Counted from the stretch's first letter, positions 44,871-55,940 are shown. The stretch is DNA of 64,000 nucleotides from Chaetoderma sp. LZ-2023a (GCA_034401795.1 CM067369.1:182877445-182941444); one strand, 5' to 3'. Program-made: numbers and translations. Notes: generated from the letters alone by a model not told the origin.

Positions 44871-45328
44871 TAATCATACATACTGAGAGAAGAACGCATC
44901 CATTTCGCATGATTAGTAAAGGTTCTGCTATCAATTCCGGTTGCAACACCACAGAAACTTAGGTGCACCGCCAAAAAAGTTCTGCAGTGCCAACACCCCT
45001 CTCCTCAATTTGTCAAAGACTACAAAACACCCCATCCATCTTAGCATCAACCCCAATATTTTAACTTGGAAGCAAACTAATTTGTATGCTCTTTTACAAG
45101 TACAGCAGAATTCACAAAGTTTCTCTGTGCGTTACAACTTCAACGTAGTCAAATGTTAGCTAGCTTTCAACTCACCCATTTTTTGAGAGGATAATGTTCA
45201 CAACTAAAAGATATGGTCGGGTTCCCATTAAGAACAGTGAACACCAATTGAAATACATGCAAACAACTTACAGAATAATCTAACTGCGTAATATCTTATG
45301 CTTAAAAATCACATTGCCTCTATCCCAT
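44871..45328. other. Non-coding, no gene seen
   Basis: Unique AT-rich sequence after the RTE tail; no supported feature. Confidence 0.5.
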
Positions 45329-45616
45329 TCATAGTAGAAGGCTATGATAATGTGTGGAGATAACAGATTCTTCACTCATCAATATTTCATCACATGCTAT
45401 TAATTGAAAAAAAATATTCAAGAAAGTTGTTTTACACCATATTTTGTTTGAGGCTTGAATACAGGTATTACATTTTCGGTGACTTTTCTGACAGAGTTTT
45501 GATGGTACAACGTGACAAATTGGCATATTTTTATGACAACACCTATTTAGCATGTTCTTAAAATCTTCCTGGGAGACGTGCCTTGCACCCGCCTGACATG
45601 CTCTTTCTCCTCCCAA
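45329..45616 (-). CDS. Small Cys- and Lys-rich ORF, unknown
   Basis: A 95-codon minus-strand frame contains a cysteine-dense middle (NRCCHKNMPICHVVPSKLC, HRKCNTCIQASNKIWC) with eight Cys in about 45 residues, then a hydrophobic tail. Just upstream on the minus strand GAGCATGTCAG|GCGGGTGC is a possible acceptor, so it could be an exon rather than a complete gene. No signal peptide is visible at the ORF start. I do not recognise the spacing as a known family and claim no function. Confidence 0.25.
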   Translation of the reverse strand: MGGERACQAGARHVSQEDFKNMLNRCCHKNMPICHVVPSKLCQKSHRKCNTCIQASNKIWCKTTFLNIFFQLIACDEILMSEESVISTHYHSLLL

Positions 45617-45719
45617 CAGTGCGTTGCCGTTATATGTCCAGCAATGATCTATCTCATTTATATCTCAGATATATTTTGTAATTACTTGGACTGAAATCTG
45701 TTACTCATATTTTTTAGAC

Positions 45720-45870
45720 TAATTGGACTGAACGTTTTTGCTGCCTTAAATTGGAAGCAATGCATGTCACCGCCTAGGGGAAGTAATAGCTAGAAGCTAT
45801 TGCTGCCATGGGCAGTTATGCAGCAATATCTTCCTTCATAAGAAGGCAAAAACATTGAGCCAATTTAGGC
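45720..45870. mobile_element. Palindromic repeat related to MITE-B
   Basis: TTGGACTGAACGTTTTTGCTGCCTT against inverted AAGGCAAAAACATTGAGCC, with inner GCTATTGCTGCCATGGGCAG. Confidence 0.5.
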
Positions 45871-46080
45871 TAAAGATTAATCCGTTACTGTTAGAAATTA
45901 ACTTTGCTCAGATTTTGAATGCTATGAGTAGGCTTAATTCGGCCCATTATTAGTACCATCACAGCCATGATGTGATGCAGCAATGAGGACAGCATCGCCC
46001 TCACCCACTCAAATTTTAAATCATAGCTAATTGCGAAAAAAATTGAATAATTTAGCGGCCAACTGAGGGTTCATACTTAC

Positions 46081-46137
46081 CTCCGAAATGCAAGAGCGGC
46101 CATCTGACAGCACCTTGGCCTTGAACTGGGGAATTTT
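46081..46137 (-). CDS. Candidate exon with strong splice donor
   Basis: On the minus strand 57 nt lie between TATATATATAG and the donor TCGGAG|GTAAGTATG, one of the best donors in the window. The open phase-0 frame reads KIPQFKAKVLSDGRSCISE. A shorter exon starting after CCCCAG is possible. No partner exon was identified and no family is recognised, so this rests on the donor and one short open frame. Confidence 0.25.
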
Positions 46138-46739
46138 CTATATATATAATGGATACTTGAGTTCTTAGTGAGTGAATCCTTTTAGCTAGAACGAGACGTC
46201 CATGGTAGTGTAGCGAGAATTTTCCTTTTTTTGGCCTGATTGACCACGAAAGCAATCAGAGATGCGTTATGAACAGGAAAAATATACTAAACTAGAAAGC
46301 TATTAAATAAACCTCGGCTATCTGAGTAATGACTTCGATTCTTAAGCCAACTATGGGTAAGCAAATTAGTGAACTCGGGTAATAACTTTAGTTATGGAGA
46401 GTTATGCTAGCAATCGCTCGAAAGCTAATTTATATGAAGTGATTATGTTGAATTTGTGTAAACCATTACTGGATGCATAAACACGGATATCCAGGGATAC
46501 AAGTTAAAGTAATCCCGCTTCAAAACAAAGCATTATTAGACATAAACTTTCCCTCAAGCGATCAACATTCTATTGGAAAATGGCGAATTGTTTAATAAAC
46601 AGCAATCCTTGGCGAGTCCAGATTGACTAGGCCAAGCAAAGGACTCGATTCTGGGAATAGGAGCACGCTCAGAATCGATACATTAGAGCATGATCAACTA
46701 ATTTCAACCAATGAACAACTAGATAAGTCATATGCAGGA

Positions 46740-47470
46740 GACTAATACGCATGCGCAAGCTAAGTCATGATGTCACCAGTCCTTTATAAGGAGCTGCAGA
46801 CACTAAAATCACCAGTTCATTCCAACAGCTCAGTTCGTTCATATAGTTCACGCCGAGCACACAACTCACAACATGCTCTCTGTACTGGTGGGAATAGGCG
46901 TAATAGTGCACCAACAAGGCCCTATAGGCCAAGTACCGGATTGTATGCCTAGTACCTTCTTGTGCGATTACCGCTCAGACTCTGACTATTTCTGTGATGC
47001 CAGGTATTCCTGACGCCAGCTATCAGACTTGATTAGTGCCCCATAGCGAGTTCCACCAGTTTATTATGCATCCGTCTGGATATAGTCTATTTCCAGTGGC
47101 ACACTGACATCCATTTGCGCCCATTACGGACTCAGCATATTTTCCAAGCGCCTGTAACAAGCCTGTGAAACTAAGTGTTTGTGTACTGACACTGACCACC
47201 CACACTACAGTGATGGTGACAGTGGCGTCAACGCGTATGCATTACGCACAGACTCTGAATTTCACAGCGGTTGAGCGTGGGTACCAATAGCAGCGCTCTT
47301 AGACGAAGTTTCAACACTACACCAGCAACGCCAACGTAGTGGTTTTATCTAAGTTCGCAATTGTGTGTTATTATAATCACAAAGCCAGTTTCGGTACCAA
47401 ACATCTCTGAATTCAATCAATTAGACTGTAAAAGCGTCATTGCGACCAACCCCCTGCATTGTGCCATCCC
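46740..47470 (+). promoter_or_regulatory. LTR-like promoter segment (possible solo LTR)
   Basis: ATGATGTCACC (CRE-like), then TTTATAAGG at about 46,784-46,792, then TCAGTTCGTTC initiator-like sequence, and several hundred bases later ATTGTGCCATCCCAGCAAGG. TATA, a 5' UTR-like block and a pyrimidine-poor tail suggest an LTR or a Pol II promoter. No second copy is in the window, so the ends cannot be fixed. The ORF at 46,767 overlaps the TATA box and is probably not a gene. Confidence 0.25.
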
Positions 47471-48239
47471 AGCAAGGTAGTGAGTAAAAAAACTAACTTT
47501 AAATTTTCATGTGCGTCTTATGCGGCATGCGTCAAGAATCTGACTAGACTCGGACCTTCATGCTAAAATAACATAGTTTAAAGCATCAAAGCGATGCCAA
47601 GTCAACCCTCTTTAAGTTATTGATTTCTGTCTGTTTATTTGTTTGGATTGTACAAGTTACTTTGACATTCTCAGACCATTTGTGTATTATCTCTTATGCC
47701 TGCAAGTGCTAGAAAATACGCCTGTAGGACATAGTCAAATTAGACACCATTTTGCCAAGTAGTTTTGAAAGTTACGCTTGGCATTTAGAAATTCTCCCAA
47801 TTCTTGACACACGCACATTGGTGCGATAACTGGTGCCCGATGTGGAGCGGCCAAACACGTAGGAATTCTCGAAGCAAATAACTGATAAGAATTCTAAGTC
47901 CAAGTTTTGACACGGTAACGCACAGAAAATCAATCCTGTGTTGGATAGAAAACATAGGAAATACTAGTAGTACCAGACACGCAACTATTTGTGCCACTGG
48001 TATGTCTGTCCATTCTAATTTAGAGCAATGGATAAGGTGTTAATTAAACAGTATAAATTTAATAATACTATACAAACAGTTCTATGCGTTTGACAGTAAA
48101 TGAGCACAGTAATACACAACATACAGCCAGATCTTTGAATCCGCAGAGGTATCCCTGCAGGAGAGAATTCTGTAATGAAGTCACTAGATAGTTTAATATA
48201 AACTAGTATACCCCTAACACACACAAAGAAAACATTGTT
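47471..48239. other. Non-coding, no gene seen
   Basis: Unique sequence up to the left edge of the large inverted repeat. Confidence 0.45.
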
Positions 48240-50402
48240 GTTGTGAGAGGTAAGTGCCTCATGCAGGCCTCCGTCACAGGAAAATGCCTTCAATGCCGAA
48301 GAGGAGGAAAAGAGCTGGCAAAAAGTGCCACTCTTTTGTTCAACAGAAAATGCTAAGTGCTGAAAATCCTAGTGAAGTCATAATTAATGTGATGCACACT
48401 GGTTTACGTGAAGATGGGACGAACGATTTCCGAAGAATTCCCAGGTCACAGTTTTATGTAGTTCCAAAGTTATTGCATTGGTAGTTGCTGCTTTATTTAT
48501 GCGGGCCTTCTGCTACATCCTAACCTACCAATTAGGTGTTAGTAATGAGAACAAGCTTTGGCCGCAAGTGGCAGGGCTTACTACCTAACTTTAGATACGT
48601 GTATCCATTGGGCGCAGATGCCCGGCTTCCCTTAGGTTGCACCGCATAGCATCTACCTCCAAGGGTAGCGTGCGTACATGTTATGGAACAAAGCTCCCAG
48701 ATCAAATAATGATCCAGTTACCTGGTCCCGCAACTACATATAACATCTCCAGACAAGTTTCACAGTCCACATAAGCAAATTTAAATACTGACATGCCATT
48801 ATGGTGGGGATAGAGAGACAGATATCCATCGCTAGTGTCCTTCCCGTGAGAGCGTGGTGGGCTCTAAGACCTCACCCAGATACTACAACGAGTTGAATGG
48901 AGATCCGCATCTCGTCCGTCACCACATGCTACGGAGCTAACATTTGACCTGTCGTTAGGGTTGTTTTCCATGATGGCCAGAGATGCACTGCAGGCTGGTA
49001 TTAACATACAACATATCAATTAATATTATTATTTTTATTTCGCAGTGCTTCTACTTTGCCAGGGAGGTCTACCTAATAAGTATCCGAAGACACCGGTGGG
49101 GGTGGGGTGGGGGGTGGGCGTGTATGTAAATCGGCACTTTAACTATCACCACTCAGAAACCTCTGATAGTTGTCCAGGGTCGGATCCGGTCAATATGTCG
49201 ATTGGGAACCTAGACAATTAATAAGCCATGCGGCTGGAAGATCATGGAAAGAGACAATCACTCAATAAATATGAGAGGCCCTATAGGTAACTAGCCAATT
49301 TTACACAACCTTGCCTGTGCGTGGGGCTACATTACCACAACAACCGGAAAAGAGGCGCACATTATGCGTCTCTAGCGGAGAAATTGTCCCTAACCACTTT
49401 AAACCTATCCTATCGAGCTGAATAGCCAGGTTTAGTCGGTAACATGTCAGGCTCAAAGATTTAGAGCATGATCAGCGACCTCAGTGTAAAATTGATGCTG
49501 GCGGGAATCGTGGTGTGGATGCTGTATAGTATTTCCTAGCATACTGTGGTCTAGAGTTTTTATAAATAAACAAAGCATATTAACTAGATGGCTACTTGCC
49601 ATATACACAACTAACCAATACACAATCTAACGGATACGATGATAATAAATATGATAATTATAAAGTATCACACGTCACGAGACCTTACGGTGCGGCTAGT
49701 TGAAAGCACCCACAGTAAACAAGGATAATATTCACAGTAAAACAGAAATTATAAGAATGTGGTCATGAGACCGGTAAGGTACCTATTAGTCATCAGTACC
49801 ATATACGGAGATATTTATATGTTCAATAGTATAGCTACTTGAGTACCTATTGGTCATCGGTATGGAACAATTTCACAAGTTACTGGAATTGAGGCGCTAA
49901 CATATGAGTAGCGCGAGATGGCACAATCTCTAAGGATGGAAAGATTTCTGCAGGAAGACATCCACAGGCAGGTATCTGCAGGCAGGTTTCCGCAAGCTGA
50001 CTTCTCCAGGCAGGTCTGATACAGCACACTCTCTGGACAGGTAACGGAACAGTTCACGAGATGTCCATAGATAGATAGTCTCTTAGCTGCTACATAATTT
50101 AAACAGTGGTTTATTTTGTACAGTAGTTGTAAAGTTTTCCATCCGGCGACGGTAGTATGATAGTTTGAAGTTGCCCACTAACAGAGAGGGCTAATATATA
50201 TTATTATGCATGTACAATAACTGGCACATGGTGCGGGGTACGTCGCATAGTTTTTGCAGCGCACTGGGTAAAGTTCAGCCAGACTAGTCGAAGTGTTAAT
50301 TACATCACACACGACATGCAGTATGGAGGTTGAAGTCCACTTTTCAGTGTGATTGGCAGATCCGGCGAGTCATCCACCAAGAATCACCATCAGCTCTACA
50401 CT
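48240..50402 (+). repeat. Left arm of a large imperfect inverted repeat
   Basis: Along about 2.1 kb the sequence is the diverged reverse complement of 51,028-53,130. Shared anchors in order are CACAGGAAAATGC, CAACAGAAAATGCTAAGTGC, CCGAAGAATTCCCAGGTCAC, GCATCTACCTCCAAGG, GGATCCGCATCTCGTCCGTC, GGATCATGGAAAGAGACAAT (with one mismatch), CTATCGAGCTGAATAG, TACCTATTAGTCATCAGTAC and GAGTCATCCACCAAGAATCA. Insertions and deletions are scattered, so the duplication is not recent. Confidence 0.9.
48254..48484 (+). pseudogene. Unknown basic protein fragment in the left arm
   Basis: The frame reads KMPSMPKRRKRAGKKCHSFV, QQKMLSAENPSEVIINVMHT, GLREDGTNDFRRIPRSQFYV. It is homologous to the minus-strand ORF in the other arm (52,839-53,138). 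The basic N-terminus could be a nuclear signal. The frame ends early at LLHW, while the other arm continues to a longer C-terminus. No known family is recognised; a domain of an undescribed transposon protein or a captured host gene are both possible. Confidence 0.35.
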
Positions 50403-50489
50403 CCGTAGAATCACATCTGGGCCCGCACGGCCACCTGATGGAAAGACCCCCCCTAGAAATGTCCGGATGCGGGAGGTTATTTGTTTAAG

Positions 50490-50790
50490 TTAGTTTATTC
50501 CCCCCCCCCCATCCGGGGTGTACAAAAATTGTGGAAGCTGAGAACTCCTTACCACCACGGATGAGCTGAAATCTGAGTGGCACCGGATGATGTTGGAATC
50601 ACCGTAGGTTAGCTGTTGCACACGTCTATCCCTGCGCAGGCCGGCTTCCACGCCGGTGATGCTCCTGATTCTAGATTTTTCACCCCTTTTTATACTACTC
50701 GTGATGTCAGAGCAAGGCGCCTCAGCCAATCAGCGGCCGAGCAGTAGCCAATCAGCGTGCAGCCAGAAGTGGTGACGTGGCTATCACGTG
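50490..50790 (-). promoter_or_regulatory. Compact Pol II promoter (or solo LTR) in the loop of the inverted repeat
   Basis: Reading on the minus strand: CACGTG at 50,785-50,790, two inverted CCAAT boxes (ATTGG at 50,748-50,752 and 50,726-50,730), a TGACATCAC CRE-like site at about 50,701-50,709, and TATAAAAAGGGG at 50,694-50,683. Downstream come a hairpin (CCGGC...GCCGG), a possible donor TCCGTGGTG|GTAAGG at about 50,557, and AATAAA at 50,497-50,492. TATA to AATAAA spans about 190 bp, which would also fit an LTR. The transcript would run into the left arm. Confidence 0.5.
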
Positions 50791-51027
50791 CACAACACAT
50801 TCCTTATTTATTTATACATACATGCGATTACAACGTCAAGAGAAATGTTTTGAAAATAATTTAACGGGATTTTCGACGATAACTCATCCATTTCTGGGCC
50901 GATTTTAAAATGGTAAAAGTACTGTAATTCTCGTTTGATTCCGGTCCTGATCGCTACCAAGAATAACGAGGATGATATAGTTTAAAAATTCCGAGACGTG
51001 TTGTCAGGGAAGCTCTGATGATGTAGA

Positions 51028-53130
51028 GCTATGGTGATTCTTGGTGGATGACTCACCGGATTTGCCAACCACGCTGAAAAGTGGACACTAAATTCCGCAC
51101 TGCATGTTGTGTGTGTTTTAATTAACTTTTTGACCACAGTCTGGTGGACTTTGTTAGGTGCACCACAAGAGCGATGCGACACATCCCGCACCACGTGTCA
51201 AGCTATGTAACTGCTTAACATTGTATACTGCCCTCTCTGTTAATGGGTAACCTTCAACTTTATTACTTCCGTCGCCAGATGGATAACTTTCTCCTTTCCA
51301 TATAAATTGTATACTGTTTACCAAGACTATCTAAAAGACATTTTTTCTCTGCTCTGTTTCAGTGTGTACCCTATTTACCCTGCCTGGAGGAGTCTGCTTA
51401 CAGAGCCAACCTGTGGAAACCAGTTGTGGAAATCGCCTGCAGAAATCTCTCCCGCTCCACAGAACGTGTTGACTCGCGCTATGAATATATTAGTGCCTCA
51501 ATTTCAGCAACATAGTAGCCTGTTCTGTACCGATGACTATTAGGTACTCAAGTAACTATACTATTGTACATCTAATTATTTTTTCCGTATTTGGTACTGA
51601 TGACTAATAGGTACCTTCCCGGTCTTAGAACCGCAATTTATAATTTCTTTATTACTGTAAATATTATTCTTGTTTACTGTGGTGCTCTCAGCTAGCCGCA
51701 TCATCTAAGTTTATCAGTCTATGATACTTAGTCACTTAATTTAATTGCAATCTACTTATTGCATTGGTTAATTGTATATGGAAGATAGCCATCCAGTTAT
51801 TATGATTTGTTTAATTGTAGAAAAGTTTGGACCGCAGTACACCAGGAGATACTATACAGCAGCATTTATATTCGCATCACTTATTCCAGCCATTATCAAT
51901 TTTACACTGAGGTCACTGACCATGCTCTAAATGTTTGAGCCCAGCATGTTTCCAACTAAACATTACTATTCAGCTCGATAGAATAGGTTAAAGTGGTTAG
52001 GGACAATTTCTTCATTTAGAGACATGTAGTGTATGCCTATTTTCCAGCTGTTGCGGTAATGTAGCCCCGCACTCCGGTAAGATTGTGTCAAATTGGCCAA
52101 TTACCTATAGGGCCTCACATATATTAAGTTATTGTCTCTTTCCATGATCCACCAGCCATATGGCTTTATAATTGTTTGGATTCCCTATCAGCACGTTGAG
52201 CTGATCCAACTCTGGGAAACTAGCAGATGATTCAGAGAGGTGATGGTTAAAGTGCTGATTTACACACACTTCCCTCGTATTTTCGGATACTTGTTAGCTA
52301 TATAACCCTGCCAATGAAGGAAGCACTGCGAAAACATATTTTATAATTATGAGATAGTTAGTTTATTTACCGGCCTGCAGTACATATTTGGGCATATTGG
52401 AATTTAACCCTAACAACAGGTCAACTGTTAGATCCGTAGCACGCAGTGACGGACGAGATGCGGATCCCCATCCAATTCATTGGAGTGTCTGGATGAAGCG
52501 TTGGAGCTCATCACTCCATCACGGGATATCCGTCTCTCTACCCCCACCATAAGGACATGTTAAGTGATCAAACTTGCTTGTGTGAAATGTAGCCATCATC
52601 CGGGTGATGTGTTATGTGGTTACGGAGCAAGGTGGCCAGATTTTCATCGAATTTGGATGCCTTGTGACGTAACATGTACGCATGCTGTCCTTGGAGGTAG
52701 ATGCAATTCCAAAGTGACCCACGGGAAGCTGAGCGTCTGGGCCCATTAGACATCTGTATCTAAAAGATAGGTAGGAATCCCTGCTACTTGCGGCCAAAGC
52801 TAGTTTCCGTTTCTAACAACCAAATGGTAGGTTAGACTTTAGCAGAAGGCCTGCATAAAGAAAGCGGCATCTACCAATACAGTATCTTTGGAAACTACAT
52901 AAGATGGTGACCTGGGAATTCTTCGGAAATCCTTCGTCCGGTCTTCACATAAACCAGCATGCAACACCTTAATGGTAGCTTCACTAGGGTTTTCAGCACT
53001 TAGCATTTTCTGTTGAACAAAAGAGTGGCCCCTTTTGCCAACTCTTTTCCTCCACTTCGGCGTCGAAAGCATTTTCCTGTGATGATAGGCTACCACCATC
53101 TGCGCCAGATCGTGGATGACCACAACAAAG
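51028..53130 (-). repeat. Right arm of the large imperfect inverted repeat
   Basis: Reverse-complement partner of 48,240-50,402 with a spacer of about 630 bp between the arms. The outer end stops shortly before the Gypsy gag ORF at 53,185. Confidence 0.9.
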
Positions 53131-53138
53131 ACCCCCAC
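52839..53138 (-). pseudogene. Unknown basic protein fragment in the right arm
   Basis: The 99-codon frame contains RKMLSTPKWRKRVGKRGHSF, VQQKMLSAENPSEATIKVLH and AGLCEDRTKDFRRIPRSPSY, then VVSKDTVLVDAAFFMQAFC, matching the left-arm ORF. Further along the arm (minus strand, about 52,280-52,150) a second protein-like segment reads FPELDQLNVLIGNPNNYKAI then WLVDHGKRQ. The substitutions between the two arm copies include many amino-acid changes, so there is little sign of selection. No family is recognised. Confidence 0.4.
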
Positions 53139-53184
53139 GGGGCAACCACAACCTTCATGACCATTATATTCACCTACGTCATCA

Positions 53185-53517
53185 ATGGGTGATCAGTGGC
53201 CGGATGCTCATGTACCATATCCTGTATCTCCTCCATTCCGTGCATCATCACCATACTATCCTACAGTACCGTGGTACGAACTGGAGGACATGGCTCCACC
53301 ATTCCAGCAATATATGTGGAGACACCCACACCGCACACACCTTCCGCGTCAGTCACCTGCACTGCCTCCATATGAGGAACTGCCATCTCCGCATCAAGAA
53401 CGTCCACGCCGTCTACACAGCATGCCTCCACCAGTCTATAGACCTACACCTGTCTATGGACCTACATCAGGGTGGTATTCGGCAGAACCTACGTACCATG
53501 CAGCACATCATCGGTGA
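53185..53517 (+). pseudogene. Gypsy gag N-terminal ORF, Pro/Tyr-rich
   Basis: Starts at an ATG (MGDQWPDAHVPYPVSPPF) and is rich in Pro and Tyr, with LPPYEELPS (a PPxY motif, the type that recruits WW-domain ubiquitin ligases) and PPPVYRPTPVYG. It stops at TGA just before a (CAC)21 run, after which another frame continues PPPPGFAPITSPRGHG. Assignment to gag is by position upstream of the capsid-like part. An unrelated Pro-rich gene captured next to the element cannot be excluded. Confidence 0.4.
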
Positions 53518-53563
53518 GAGTCACCTTCATGGGTGCGTCAGCATCGACATGGACATCGACGAG

Positions 53564-53627
53564 CACCACCACCACCACCACCACCACCACCACCACCACC
53601 ACCACCACCACCACCACCACCACCACC
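53564..53627. repeat. (CAC)21 microsatellite
   Basis: About 64 bp of CAC. It creates spurious poly-His, poly-Thr, poly-Pro and poly-Gly ORFs in different frames and may have caused the frame change in gag. Confidence 0.95.
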
Positions 53628-53899
53628 TACAGGCTGACCAACATCCACGTTCTCAACAGTTTCGTTACCACCACCACCAGGTTTTGCTCCAATTACTTCA
53701 CCAAGAGGCCATGGCCGGATCATTCTCCCAACCACCCCCCCACCCCCCCACCCCACCCCGAATTTGGTGGGGAAATTGAATTGGGCCAATTATAAAGTTC
53801 AATTTGAAATAATAAGTAGGACAAAGGGTGGAATAATCGTCAGATGGGAAAGTGTTTGGCTGCAAAGTTGTCCTGAAAAACTCTGCAAGTTCTGGCAGA

Positions 53900-54480
53900 C
53901 TTAGTCACAGACTACACACCATCTTATACCGAAATGGAGAACACGTTGTCGGAAAGATTCGGTGACACAGCCCTCGGAGAGACAAGTCGGCTTCAACTGA
54001 AAGATCTATGTCGATGCTCAGAGGAAACATTGCCTGAGTTAGCAAGTCGCATCCGTCATCTTGTTACCCGTGCATATCCAGCACAAATCTCGAAGGCGTA
54101 GCACATCTACATCTCAATACTTTCATAGACGCATTGAGCAGAGAGCCTGCCCTAAAAGAAAAATGGTTTGTCACGGAGCACAGCAGCCTACAACAACTCA
54201 CGGCTGCCGCAGTTCGGATTGAGAACTTCTTGGAGCGAGAGAAGAATAATCATCGCCAACTGCATCCAATAAATGAAATGAATGATGTTAATGTCGCAAC
54301 TACAAACGAATCAAATTCTACATCTAGAAACACCGCCGCATCAGCAAATGAACAACATGCGCAACAGGAACAAACCAGTGAAAATCACGCATCTAGATGA
54401 AGAGGGCGTGGCCAATCCCATCGTGGGGGCCCCAACAAGGATGTGGGAACCAGCACAACAATAGCAGTAGGCAAAGCATG
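53900..54480 (+). pseudogene. Gypsy gag, capsid-like part
   Basis: Segments MENTLSERFGDTALGETSRL, QLKDLCRCSEETLPELASRI and RHLVTRAYP resemble Gypsy gag (xxLxxRFG...LxxRxQxxxESxxEFAxxI..L...AYP). It continues after a stop at about 54,100 as LSREPALKEKWFVTEHSSLQ and AVRIENFLEREKNNHRQL. No zinc knuckle in this part; it comes at 55,200. The middle of gag (54,480-55,150) is out of frame and Gln/Thr-rich. Confidence 0.6.
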
Positions 54481-55155
54481 CATGGAAGATTAGAAGAAAT
54501 AACTAAGCAGATCTCCACACTCACCAATCTCGTGATGACACTCAGCACCACAGTCGCAACAGAATCCACCACTAGACTGCAATCCACCACAGTATCAGCA
54601 CCACCACCAACCACATGCTTTGGATGCTTTCGGGTCACTGGAGGGAGCGATGCCCAAATCGCCCTCTATCCACAACTCCAGCCGCTGACCGATGGACCCC
54701 GCAGCCTGATAATCTGTCAAACTAGCACAGGCACCAATTACAGAGTCACTTCGGTGCCGGTCCCTACAACCCAGCTCAACTGCTTCCTCTGAACATCTAC
54801 GTCAGGCAGCCACACTTACTCGTCAACATATTCCTACAACATCATACATTCACCCGCACCCGGATTCTTCTATGGTGGTGCCTACGATGCACACTGCATC
54901 CGCAGCACTGCCATCTTCCCAGTGCGGAAAATGTGACCGAACACTTTCCTCATCTACACAGCCGTCTTTCTTATGTAAAACGGCAGTGGTAGGTTGTAGC
55001 ACCTCCACTGAAACGTTTTTGCAAGCGCCACGTCCCATCGCCAAGGCACTTAACACCTGATGTCCTTTGGTGGTTTGCAATTCACAGCCTCTTACAGCAA
55101 CATCAGCAACATGCACCATCAGCAGTAACTCAGAGGAAAACATCCGTTCAACATC

Positions 55156-55389
55156 ATGGATCCGCAAGAAGAAACATCATACAAAGAAAAAAGAAATGTT
55201 CCACAATGCTGTTGCCTCTTCTGCGCATCAACTAAACATCACATGATGTGGTGTAAAAAGTGGCTCACACAGGTGGCCCTTATCCGGGAATGTGAAAATC
55301 CTATCCACACTGCAGTATACACCAACACAGTATACACAAAATCAGCAACAACGCCACCACCACTGCTACCTGACCCCGTTGTCGCCTAA
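55156..55389 (+). pseudogene. Gypsy gag nucleocapsid with CCHC zinc knuckle
   Basis: CLFCASTKHHMMWC matches CX2CX4HX4C exactly, the retroelement nucleocapsid knuckle that binds genomic RNA. It is followed by a basic KKWLTQVALIRE stretch and lies just 5' of the protease. The frame is short and ends at TAA 55,387-55,389, with the protease in an overlapping frame, as in elements that use a shift between gag and pol. Confidence 0.65.
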
Positions 55390-55930
55390 GCAATCACGGC
55401 AGCAGCAACGACGAATCGGACCCTTCCACACTCAGCCACCAACTGCACTCATGGAAGCTATCCGGAAACAAACCAACTATATACAGAATAATACCGCACC
55501 ACCATCACTTACACAAATGGTATCATTGGTGACTCTTCCGCAGGCTCAACGTAAGGTGATATATAAATGTGCTTGTCTGTCTAGCGGAATTTCCACCAGT
55601 GCCACTGTGGACACTGGAGCTTCCATCACCGTCTTTAACAAGCGCTTATATGAGAGCATCCCACCCCATAAGAAGCCACCCCTTAAGCCTACAAACATCT
55701 TTTTACAGATGGCTACGGGAGCAGATGTGCCCATGGCTGGCATAGTAAGCCTCGTAATACAGATAGAGGAAATGCAATTCATTCAGCGAGTTGTTATCGC
55801 CTTTATTCAAAACTATGCCCTGCCTGGCTCTGATTTCCTCAGTGCCAACGAAGCCGTCATACATTGCAAACAACAGGAACTAGACATACGGCCGGCAGAT
55901 ACCCCTTGGACTGGAATCATCACTATATGA
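55292..55930 (+). pseudogene. Gypsy aspartic protease
   Basis: The retropepsin active site ATVDTGASITVFN is followed by IPPHKKPPLKPTNIFLQMAT, GADVPMAGIVSLVIQIEEMQ and ALPGSDFLSANEAVI, the second-half motif in which relatives have (I/L)LGxDFL. It acts as a homodimer cleaving gag and pol. Its catalytic Asp is retained. The frame overlaps the nucleocapsid frame by about 100 bases and ends at TGA before a linker frame. Confidence 0.75.
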
Positions 55931-55940
55931 TACGTGTGCG

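Noticed and set aside
46071-46140. U1 snRNA gene (ATACTTACCT matches the U1 5' end)
   Set aside because: The similarity stops after ten bases; there is no Sm site or stem-loop set at the right distance. A minus-strand splice donor explains it better.
53189-53789. Poly-His, poly-Thr and poly-Gly ORFs
   Set aside because: All arise from the (CAC)21 microsatellite read in different frames and strands.
54850-55167. 105-codon minus-strand ORF inside the Gypsy element
   Set aside because: Antisense to gag, no motif, and the plus strand carries the CCHC knuckle and protease.
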